Notes under the pieces: model-generated
The model's input: only the letters and a program-made list of their open reading frames with translations
The model's database searches: none
Told to the model about the DNA's origin: nothing
Shown here: positions 8,391 through 15,340 of the stretch, piece after piece
Layout: each line of letters opens with the position of its first letter
Numbering within the stretch: position 1 is the stretch's first letter
Program-made: the position numbers and the translations under genes
Assembly (NCBI GenBank): GCA_946997215.1
Contig: CAMPUL010000009.1
Coordinates: 1-48,525 of the forward strand
Reading direction: 5' to 3'
Origin: Gardnerella vaginalis
GTDB taxonomy: Bacteria; Actinomycetota; Actinomycetes; Actinomycetales; Bifidobacteriaceae
DNA: 48,525 nucleotides

Positions 8391-8408
8391 ATTAATAGGC
8401 CTATTAAT
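8391..8408. other. 18-bp perfect palindrome after rbsC
   Basis: ATTAATAGGCCTATTAAT lies 10 bp beyond the permease stop codon. It has no loop and no U-tract, so a protein-binding site is more likely than a terminator. Its centre differs from the AACGTT-core operators ahead of this operon. Confidence 0.7.
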
Positions 8409-8418
8409 ATGCCTTATT

Positions 8419-9420
8419 TCAGTGAGTATCTTCCTTGCGTCGCAAAGTATCGAGGCTTACAGCAAACGCAATCACCAAGCCAATAACAACTTGCTGCCAG
8501 AAGGAAGAAACGTTCAAAATGTTCAAGCCATTACGAATCACAGCCAAAAGTATTGCGCCTACGAATGTGCCTGAAATCTTACCTTTGCCACCAGAAAGCG
8601 ATGCGCCACCAATAACCACAGACGCTATAGCATCCATCTCGTAACCAGTAGCTGCTTGAGGCTGAGCAGAATGCAAACGCCCTGCAATCACCAAACCAGC
8701 TACAGCAGCAAAAACGCCAGAAAGAATAAACACCATAATTTGAGTTTTATGAATGTTTATGCCAGAAAGACGAGATGCTTCCATATTTCCGCCAACAGCA
8801 TACATTGAACGACCTGTAGTAGTGAAGTTCAAGATTATTGCGGAAATAACGCCCATAATAATCATCATTACTATTGGCATAGGGATTCCGCATATTGTTG
8901 CTCCGAAGAAATTCACCATGCCCGAAGTGGAAATAGGACGACCATCTGAAACGACCAGCGTAAGTCCACGAGCAACAGACATCATTGCCAATGTGGCAAT
9001 AAATGACGGCAACTTAAGAAAAGCATTAGCAACGCCAGAAATTAAGCCAAAAACTGCACCTGTAGCAATGCCAATAATAATAGTCAATATTGGAGGCAAG
9101 CCCATAGAAGCGCCAGTGTAGGCAACAAGCATGCTAGAAATTGCAGCAACTGCACCAACCGACAAATCAATTCCAGCGGAAACGATTACGAAAGTTTGGC
9201 CAAATGCCAAAATTGCTACCGTAGCCGCTTGAATTCCAACGTTGAGAATATTTACACTTGTTAAAAATGCAGGCGTAGCGCAAGAAAGCGCTGCACACAA
9301 AATAATCAAACCAATAAGTGCACCATTACGAGATGCAAACTTTTTTAACGTTGGCAAAAAGCCTTTGTCGTCTGCACCATACCCTAAACGGTGAGATTTT
9401 TCGCTCTTTGTAGCACCCAT
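8419..9420 (-). CDS. rbsC: Ribose-type ABC transporter permease
   Basis: 333 aa from the ATG at 9420, which has AGGAG eight bases upstream; a longer form from TTG at 9492 lacks this. Forms the membrane channel of the importer. About nine hydrophobic segments. BPD_transp_2 hallmarks: FGQTFVIVSAGIDLSVG, SGVANAFLKLPSFIATL, GGNMEASRLSGIN and VIGGASLSGGKG. Between the ATPase and binding-protein genes of the same operon. Confidence 0.93.
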   Translation of the reverse strand: MGATKSEKSHRLGYGADDKGFLPTLKKFASRNGALIGLIILCAALSCATPAFLTSVNILNVGIQAATVAILAFGQTFVIVSAGIDLSVGAVAAISSMLVAYTGASMGLPPILTIIIGIATGAVFGLISGVANAFLKLPSFIATLAMMSVARGLTLVVSDGRPISTSGMVNFFGATICGIPMPIVMMIIMGVISAIILNFTTTGRSMYAVGGNMEASRLSGINIHKTQIMVFILSGVFAAVAGLVIAGRLHSAQPQAATGYEMDAIASVVIGGASLSGGKGKISGTFVGAILLAVIRNGLNILNVSSFWQQVVIGLVIAFAVSLDTLRRKEDTH

Positions 9421-9550
9421 AACAAATACTCCTTTAACTAGTTTCCAACAGTTCACAGCACCTATTTGCGCTTTACAAACTGCAGAACGCAAGTTTTACG
9501 TTTTACAAGTAATCTTTCAATTTTTAATTTTTCAATATGACTTCACGCCA

Positions 9551-9600
9551 TGTTGTTTATTGTTATTTATTGTTATTTATTGTTATTTATTCCTATTTAT
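9551..9600 (-). repeat. 10-bp tandem repeat spanning the rbsA stop
   Basis: Unit ATAAATAACA on the minus strand, five copies; the first diverged copy contains the last codon and TAG stop of rbsA. Every unit carries TAA, and the 10-bp period moves it one frame each time. Confidence 0.9.
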
Positions 9601-11086
9601 CTGATTCACTAAGATGCGTTACGGCAAGTTCCATAACCTTTTCCTGCGTAGCCTCGCTTGCAGCAAGCTCTCCACTGATCTTGCCGTTTGACATTACGAG
9701 AATACGATCAGACATTCCTAGAACTTCAGGTAAATCTGACGAAGCCATAAGTACTGCTCCACCGTTTTCAACGATATTGTTAATAAGCTCATAGATTTCA
9801 ACGCGAGCGCCAACATCAACGCCACGAGTAGGCTCATCCAAAAGCAGCACTTTTACGTTTGCCATAGACCACTTGCCAAATACGATTTTTTGCTGATTTC
9901 CACCAGAAAGTGAACCAGCAAGCTGATCAATATTTGCCATGCGAATGCGCAATTTCTCTGCGGTTTCTTCTTCATGCGCACGCTGACCTTTCAAATCTGC
10001 AAAACCAGCATGAGATGTAGGAATTAACGTAGAGATTCCAAGATTATCTGCAACAGATGCTTCCAAAATAAGGCCTTGCACGCGACGATCTTCTGGCACT
10101 AATCCAAGACCTGCAGCAATGCTGCCAGCAATATTTGCTTTAGGAATCACTTTTCCGTCTACAGTAACAGATCCAGAATCGTAAGTATCCGCTCCAAATA
10201 TTGCACGAAGAACCTCAGTCCTACCAGCACCAACTAAGCCTGCAAGTCCAACGACTTCTCCAGCATGAACGCTAAAAGACACATCCTCAATAGCACCTTT
10301 TCGCGTTAATCCTTCTACTTTTAGCAATTCCTTGCCTTGATGCCTGTTTCCATGTGGGAACTGATTAGTTATATCGCGTCCAACCATTAACCTTACAAGT
10401 TCTTTTTCTGGAACATCTGCGCTAACAGTGTCAACGTATTTTCCATCTCGAAGTACGGTTACTACATCTCCAACTCGCGCAATCTCGTCCAAATGGTGAG
10501 AAATAAATACCATTCCAACATTTTTAGATTTCAAATCTGCAATAATGCTGAATAATTGTTCACACTCACGCTTTGTAAGTGCTGCCGTTGGTTCGTCAAG
10601 AATAAGAATAGATGCATGTTGCATAAGCGCTTTAGCAATTTCTACCATTTGCTGACGAGCCACTCCCAGATCTCCCATTGGCTTATCTACATCTTCTTCT
10701 AAGCCAATAACTTGCAATGCCTCTTTTGCTTTAGATCGCATAGTTGCACGATCAACAAAACCAGCTTTGGTTGGTAGCATGCCAAGAAACAGATTTTCCA
10801 TAATGGAAAGTTCAGGCACTAAATTTAACTCTTGGTGTATTACAGCAATACCTAATTTGCGCGCAACATCTACATTAGGAATACGCACCGTTTTGCCGTT
10901 AATCTCAATATGACCTTTATCTGGCTGATAAATGCCACTCATCATTTTAATAACAGTTGACTTGCCAGCACCATTTTCACCAAGTAGAACATGAACTTCA
11001 CCTGGCTTTACTTTTACTGACACATTGTCAACTACAGTAGAATTACCGAATATTTTCGATACTCCTACTAATGACAGCTCCGTCAT
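9593..11086 (-). CDS. rbsA: Ribose-type ABC transporter ATP-binding protein (two NBDs)
   Basis: 497 aa, the usual double-ATPase length for sugar importers of the RbsA/MglA class. First domain: Walker A GENGAGKST at 36-44, Walker B ILILDEPTAALT, signature-like LGVARQQMVEIAKAL. Second domain: degenerate Walker A GLVGAGRTE, signature SLSGGNQQK, Walker B VLLLDEPTRGVDVG. Powers the RbsBC importer. Ribosome site GGAAGAGG. Follows the LacI-family gene after 262 bp. Confidence 0.95.
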   Translation of the reverse strand: MTELSLVGVSKIFGNSTVVDNVSVKVKPGEVHVLLGENGAGKSTVIKMMSGIYQPDKGHIEINGKTVRIPNVDVARKLGIAVIHQELNLVPELSIMENLFLGMLPTKAGFVDRATMRSKAKEALQVIGLEEDVDKPMGDLGVARQQMVEIAKALMQHASILILDEPTAALTKRECEQLFSIIADLKSKNVGMVFISHHLDEIARVGDVVTVLRDGKYVDTVSADVPEKELVRLMVGRDITNQFPHGNRHQGKELLKVEGLTRKGAIEDVSFSVHAGEVVGLAGLVGAGRTEVLRAIFGADTYDSGSVTVDGKVIPKANIAGSIAAGLGLVPEDRRVQGLILEASVADNLGISTLIPTSHAGFADLKGQRAHEEETAEKLRIRMANIDQLAGSLSGGNQQKIVFGKWSMANVKVLLLDEPTRGVDVGARVEIYELINNIVENGGAVLMASSDLPEVLGMSDRILVMSNGKISGELAASEATQEKVMELAVTHLSESDK

Positions 11087-11348
11087 GTTTAGCCTCTTCC
11101 TTCGCTATAGCAACAATGCGATCGCGAAATTACCATTGATTACGTCAAGTTATTGTTTGTTTAATTACGTTTATATTGGCTTGCAAATTGCGAATACAAC
11201 ATTAAGTACAATGCGCAGAGTACAGAGTACGAACAATGTTCACTCAAACAATTAATACACGTACAACAAAGTTACAGTGCAATAATCAGTTGAAATACTG
11301 ATAGATAAACCATTAAATAATGACGATATTTTGCAGCTTTTTACGAAT
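11087..11348. other. 262-bp spacer between regulator and rbsA
   Basis: AT-rich; no gene, clear operator or terminator seen. A secondary promoter for the transport genes could lie here but none is convincing. Confidence 0.4.
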
Positions 11349-12359
11349 CTATGCTCGCCCTAGCGATTCGCGAGGGATATACACAGTTTCTACACGCTGC
11401 GATTTAACGTCACCATTATTCTCAAGCATATCTAAAAACAGTGCAGCACTTATGTGGCCAATACGTTGAACTTGCTGTGAAATCACAGAAATACGTGGAG
11501 TTGCTAGGCGAAACACTTCTACATCATCGAAAGAAATCAATGATATATCTTTGCCTATTACTAATCCTTCTTGAGCCATCACTTGCATTACTCGCAACGC
11601 ATCTGGCGAATAGCCAATAATAAGAGCTTTCGCTCCAACATTAATCATGCGATGCATTACGCTTGCACACGACGACTGGTCAAATCCTGTTGATTCTACG
11701 AATACATGCTCTTCGCCAAATATCTCTGAAGCCACGGTTCTAAATGCTTGCTCACGTTCTTGCAACGAGGGCGAAGCAATAATTGGGCCAGAAATATAGC
11801 CAACTGAGTGAAAACCATGTTGCAGAACATCTAACAGCGCATCACGAATGCCCTTTGTTGGGTCTGAATCAACTACTGGCACGTGTTCTAAGCCGCCTGC
11901 TTGCGGTTCTACGTGGCGATCCATAAACAGCATAGGGAGTCGCTGCTCAATCAGCTTTCTCATAGCTTCAGTAACTTCACCTTGAGGAACTATAATCGCC
12001 CCATCAATACGTTGCGAAAGAATACTGGTTATAAATGAATCTTGACGAGATGCACTTTCAGATGATGTTCCTATAAATGCACAATAGCCTGCCTCAAACA
12101 ATGAGTCTTGAACAGTGTAAGCGAGTTCGGCAAAATATGCGTTACGAATGTCTGGCACAAGCAGTCCTACTGTTTTTGTGCGTAACGATCGCATTGCTTG
12201 CGCGCGCGAATCTGGGATATAACCTAATTGAGCAACCGCACGCTCAACTTTTGCCTTGGTGTTTGCCGATATGCGACCCGTGTTGTTTAATGCGCGAGAC
12301 ACAGTTGACACTGATATTCCAGCATGTTGTGCAACATCGCGAATCGTAATATACGTCAT
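11349..12359 (-). CDS. rbsR: LacI-family transcriptional regulator of the ribose locus
   Basis: 336 aa from the ATG at 12359, preceded by GGGAGGTG; an upstream GTG at 12380 is less likely. N-terminal LacI helix-turn-helix TIRDVAQHAGISVSTVSRAL, hinge around RTKTVGLLVPD, then a sugar-binding core (IVPQGEV, FMDRHVE, GYISGP, SFDDVEVF). First gene of the operon, so it likely represses itself and the ribose genes until sugar binds. Two matching operators sit beside the promoter upstream. Symbol inferred from context. Confidence 0.9.
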   Translation of the reverse strand: MTYITIRDVAQHAGISVSTVSRALNNTGRISANTKAKVERAVAQLGYIPDSRAQAMRSLRTKTVGLLVPDIRNAYFAELAYTVQDSLFEAGYCAFIGTSSESASRQDSFITSILSQRIDGAIIVPQGEVTEAMRKLIEQRLPMLFMDRHVEPQAGGLEHVPVVDSDPTKGIRDALLDVLQHGFHSVGYISGPIIASPSLQEREQAFRTVASEIFGEEHVFVESTGFDQSSCASVMHRMINVGAKALIIGYSPDALRVMQVMAQEGLVIGKDISLISFDDVEVFRLATPRISVISQQVQRIGHISAALFLDMLENNGDVKSQRVETVYIPRESLGRA

Positions 12360-12587
12360 AACACCTCCCATCGGTAACACTATACAAAACTATACAAGTA
12401 CAGCATTTAAGATTATTTACATTGCAATTTATATGCTCTGATTTTCTCTTGTATTCTATATTCTAAATTACGTTTTTCCATATACTCCTCTCTTTTGAGA
12501 GAATCACACTATGCATCTATGCATACGATATTTTTACTAACCTCAATCTCACTAAGTAGCTTCATCAGCGCTGACCAAAGTCACCTA

Positions 12588-12605
12588 TGAGATAACGTTT
12601 TCACA
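12588..12605. promoter_or_regulatory. LacI-type operator O2 (imperfect)
   Basis: TGAGATAACGTTTTCACA shares the ATAACGTT-like core and outer TG/CA with the perfect operator 45 bp away. Centre spacing of 45 bp would allow cooperative binding or a small loop. Confidence 0.5.
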
Positions 12606-12632
12606 CTCTTCTCGCTTCCGTAGCAGGCCTTG

Positions 12633-12650
12633 TGCGGTAACGTTACCGCA
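12633..12650. promoter_or_regulatory. LacI-type operator O1 (perfect 18-bp palindrome)
   Basis: TGCGGTAACGTTACCGCA reads the same on both strands and has the central CG typical of LacI-family sites. It directly abuts the -10 box, so bound repressor would block polymerase. Confidence 0.85.
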
Positions 12651-12679
12651 ACTATAACATTTAAAAAACACAATTGCAA
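12651..12679 (-). promoter_or_regulatory. Promoter of the ribose operon
   Basis: Minus-strand TTGCAA (12674-12679), 17-bp spacer, TATAGT (12651-12656), then operator O1 at once. Confidence 0.65.
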
Positions 12680-12877
12680 GATAAAAACACTAAGAAATTT
12701 ATATTATTAAAATAATTATTAGTAAAATAAAATAATTTAAAAATACGAGTAGATAAGACTAAATAAGACACAATAAAAGAAGACAAAACTAGGTTATATT
12801 AGACAAGACTAAACAAAGCTAGAAAAACTGCTAGAAAAACTGCTAGAAAAGACTTGAGTAAATCAAACCTACCTGCG

Positions 12878-12950
12878 ATTATTAAAGATCTACTCTTAAG
12901 ATTTACTCTTAAGATCTACTCTCAAAAATCTACTCTTAAAAATCTACCTG
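12878..12950 (-). repeat. 13/14-bp tandem repeat spanning the tadA stop
   Basis: Minus-strand units of the type AGTAGATCTTAAG (13 or 14 bp), about five copies; the first contains the tadA TAG. Stops recur at offsets 0, 14, 28, 41 and 54, covering all three frames; most units also carry a second stop (TAA or TGA). Confidence 0.85.
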
Positions 12951-13408
12951 CAATTCTTAAAAAAATCGCTTAGAATCTGAACACACTGCGATTCACAAAC
13001 GGAGCCAAAAACTTGCGGATGTGAACCAATATGAGCGTCTCGTAAAATATCCCAAACAGATCCGCATGCGCCAAGTTTTGAATCCCATGCGCCAAAAACA
13101 ACGCGACTAATATGCGTTTGTAAAATCGCGCCAGCGCACATTGGGCAAGGTTCCAAAGTAACAACAAGCGTGCAATCGCTAAGATTCCAAGACTTGCGGA
13201 ATGCTGCCGCCTGCCTAATAGCAAGAATTTCTGCGTGAGAAAGAGGGTCTGAGTCTTGCTCGCGAAGATTAGAGCCGCGGCCAATAATCGCACCAGAACC
13301 ATCTACAACAACAGCGCCAACTGGAACTTCTCCGCAATAGTAAGCGCGCTTAGCAAGTTGCAATGCCTCTTGCATGAGTGGAACATATTCGCGCACGCCG
13401 AAAGTCAC
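12944..13408 (-). CDS. tadA: tRNA-specific adenosine deaminase
   Basis: 154 aa from a GTG at 13408 that overlaps the stop of the upstream esterase gene; a TTG at 13444 would give 166 aa but starts inside that gene. Deaminates A34 to inosine in tRNA-Arg(ACG). Zinc-site motifs: SHAEILAIRQ (His and catalytic Glu) and EPCPMCAGA, followed by RVVFGAWDSKLGACGS. Size is normal. Overlap with the esterase points to coupled translation. Confidence 0.93.
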   Translation of the reverse strand: MTFGVREYVPLMQEALQLAKRAYYCGEVPVGAVVVDGSGAIIGRGSNLREQDSDPLSHAEILAIRQAAAFRKSWNLSDCTLVVTLEPCPMCAGAILQTHISRVVFGAWDSKLGACGSVWDILRDAHIGSHPQVFGSVCESQCVQILSDFFKNCR

Positions 13409-14229
13409 ATTAACCCCGAAGAAATATTGTGCAACGCAAGCCAAGAGCGAATATCGCCAAGTTCTTCCATGTGAACTGCGTGGTCAAGTCCGCGGTAACG
13501 CTTCTCTTCCAGCCAGGTATGCTCCTCAAGCCACGCTGCAGCTGCCGAAAACTCGTAAGGAGCAATAACAGCGTCATCCAAGCCGTAGCCAAAGAAAACA
13601 GGCGTATTAAGATCTGCAAGAACGTCGTCGTTAAGAGAAATATCTTTAGCAATATTAGGAGCTACAAAGCCAGAAAGCGCAACGGATGCGCGGTAGCGAT
13701 CTGGATTAAGCCTAAGAATATGAACAGCAAGAGCCGCACCTTGCGAAAAACCGAATGGAACAACAGCGCGGTCTTCTGGAATATTCGCCGCAACCCACTC
13801 ATCAATCGCAGCAGCCGCAGCATACATATCTCGGTCTAAGTCGTCTCCGTTAGGCACAGCATCATGGAACCAACTGTAAGCGCCTTGAGCCAAGCGAAGT
13901 GGAGCACGCAAAGAAATCGCATCGTTATAAGGAGCCACAACGCGCATTAAATCAAGCAAATCATCCTCGTTCGATCCCCATCCGTGCAACAGCAAAAGAA
14001 GCGGCCTTGTGGCATACGCAGCTGCTTCGCCTCGAGAATACTTAGCAACGCTTACATGCAAATCTTCGCCGAATCTGCCTGGAACAACACTAGATTCGCG
14101 GCCAACATGAAGACCATTCGATGCGCCATCAGCGCTATCTTCGCTGCCAAAATCGCCACCGCCAAAATCACTATTGTTAAACTCGCTGTTATCGAACTCG
14201 CTAGAGATCACACCGTTATGATTAGTCAT
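13405..14229 (-). CDS. Phospholipase/carboxylesterase family alpha/beta hydrolase
   Basis: 274 aa from the ATG at 14229; an upstream GTG at 14247 is possible. Cytoplasmic esterase of the YpfH/Est type; substrate unknown. Visible: oxyanion motif LLLHGWGSNEDD, nucleophile elbow GFSQGA, Asp in GYGLDDAVI and His in GLDHAVH. The first 45 residues are low-complexity (repeated SEFDN/NSDF/GGDF-like units) and absent from ordinary members, probably a disordered tail. Overlaps tadA. Confidence 0.85.
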   Translation of the reverse strand: MTNHNGVISSEFDNSEFNNSDFGGGDFGSEDSADGASNGLHVGRESSVVPGRFGEDLHVSVAKYSRGEAAAYATRPLLLLLHGWGSNEDDLLDLMRVVAPYNDAISLRAPLRLAQGAYSWFHDAVPNGDDLDRDMYAAAAAIDEWVAANIPEDRAVVPFGFSQGAALAVHILRLNPDRYRASVALSGFVAPNIAKDISLNDDVLADLNTPVFFGYGLDDAVIAPYEFSAAAAWLEEHTWLEEKRYRGLDHAVHMEELGDIRSWLALHNISSGLM

Positions 14230-14533
14230 AACTACAGCATACGGCACAGCTTTGGCATTTATAAACGCGCGAAGGCTACACTAAACTCGCAAACGCTGCA
14301 TAAAAATTTAACCCCAGCCGCTTGGACTGGGGTCTAAATTTAAGGAAAAAATATGAATAAGCTTTCGTGAATTACCTTTTAAGTTTTTCACTAATATTAT
14401 GAAAACACACAATCCTTAGCGCTTATAGTACGTTAGCTGATAACTTGCTGAAAGTTTTCTACTTTTCCCCTGATTTTTCTTAAAAATCAAGACTAATCAA
14501 GACTAATCAAGACTAATCAAATCTTAATCAAGA
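14230..14533. other. 304-bp gap: terminator and dcd 3' repeats
   Basis: Contains the terminator-like hairpin at 14304-14341 and the 10-bp repeats after dcd. The esterase promoter should lie near 14235-14300 on the minus strand but no strong -35/-10 pair was found. No gene. Confidence 0.5.
14304..14341 (-). terminator. Terminator-like hairpin between dcd and the esterase
   Basis: ACCCCAG / CTGGGGT with a 9-nt loop, extended by AAATTTA / TAAATTT arms (one bulged base). T-rich on the minus strand exit side. It is about 190 bp after the dcd stop. Confidence 0.65.
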
Positions 14534-14540
14534 CTAATCT
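14484..14540 (-). repeat. 10-bp tandem repeat spanning the dcd stop
   Basis: Minus-strand unit GATTAGTCTT; the first copy contains the last codon (GAT) and TAG of dcd, then a diverged copy, then three exact copies. TAG recurs at offsets 21, 31 and 41, that is in all three frames. Confidence 0.9.
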
Positions 14541-15115
14541 TCCAAATTTGCGCGATAGAAGTTCTCGTAAGACCTAGACGGCGTTGGGCCGCGCTGACCT
14601 TGATAGTGAGATCCGTTAACAGAAGAACCGTAAGGATTTTCGCATGGAGAGCTTAGCTGGAAGAAACACATTTGGCCAATCTTCATGCCTGGCCACAATT
14701 TAACCGGCAGAGTGCTAACGTTTGAAAGCTCCAAAGTAATGTGGCCTTCAAAACCTGGGTCAATAAAGCCAGCCGTGGAATGAGTTAAAATTCCAAGACG
14801 GCCAAGCGAGCTTTTACCTTCTAAGCGCGCAGCAATCGTTGAGTCCAACTTCACATACTCCCAAGTGGAACCAAGCGCAAACTCGCCAGGATGCAAAATC
14901 CAAGGCTCATCAGGCGCAACCGCAAATTGCTCAGTAAGCTCGCCTTGATTTTCTGCAGGATCCACGTATGTGTAAGCGTGATTATTGAACAATCGGAAGA
15001 ATCGGTCGAGCCGCACATCAATCGACGCAGGCTGCACCATTTGTGGGGTCCATGGAGTCAAATCAATATGACCCTCGTCATGAGCTTTGAGAATGTCGCG
15101 ATCAGACAACAGCAT
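14534..15115 (-). CDS. dcd: dCTP deaminase
   Basis: 193 aa from the ATG at 15115, which has AGGAGA upstream; a longer start at 15157 is less likely. Deaminates dCTP for dTMP synthesis; actinobacterial members often also hydrolyse dUTP to dUMP, which I cannot settle here. Visible: [48 protein letters not shown], and the C-terminal [11 protein letters not shown] lid. Family length is normal. Confidence 0.95.
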   Translation of the reverse strand: MLLSDRDILKAHDEGHIDLTPWTPQMVQPASIDVRLDRFFRLFNNHAYTYVDPAENQGELTEQFAVAPDEPWILHPGEFALGSTWEYVKLDSTIAARLEGKSSLGRLGILTHSTAGFIDPGFEGHITLELSNVSTLPVKLWPGMKIGQMCFFQLSSPCENPYGSSVNGSHYQGQRGPTPSRSYENFYRANLED

Positions 15116-15231
15116 AACGTCAAATCTCCTTGCTATAAAACCGCGTAAAATAAACACTTAAACACACTTATATGCCAAGTGTAGCGCGTGCCGCGGTCGA
15201 AAAACATTACACAAAATATTATGAAACATAC

Positions 15232-15285
15232 AAAAACGCGGTACAGAAACATAGGTAATGTAATAAAACCACGTACTGTACCGCG
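15232..15285 (-). terminator. Terminator after the P2-type ATPase
   Basis: CGCGGTACAG / CTGTACCGCG, 10-bp perfect stem with a 29-nt loop, followed on the minus strand by TTTTTG. It is about 55 bp past the stop codon. Confidence 0.7.
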
Positions 15286-15310
15286 CATTTACTAATCGCT
15301 ATAATGCACT

Positions 15311-15340
15311 TATTCCATTAAATTCCATTAAGTTCCATTA
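15311..15340 (-). repeat. 10-bp tandem repeat starting at the ATPase stop
   Basis: Minus-strand units TAATGGAACT, TAATGGAATT, TAATGGAATA. Each begins with TAA; the first TAA is the stop codon. Three copies at 10-bp spacing place a stop in each frame. Confidence 0.95.

Larger units (their letters stand above)
12360..12943. other. 584-bp regulatory gap: rbs leader, operators, repeats
   Basis: From the rbsR start leftward on the minus strand this holds a leader of about 285 nt, including a small CTCTC-TTTT-GAGAG hairpin (12488-12501), then operators, promoter, and an AT-rich tract with ACTAGA/AGACTAAA-like short repeats (12720-12860), ending in the stop-rich repeats of tadA. No gene is supported. 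Confidence 0.6.

Noticed and set aside
9420..9492. Longer RbsC with a 24-residue N-terminal extension
   Set aside because: Starts with TTG without a ribosome site, whereas the ATG at 9420 has AGGAG at good distance.
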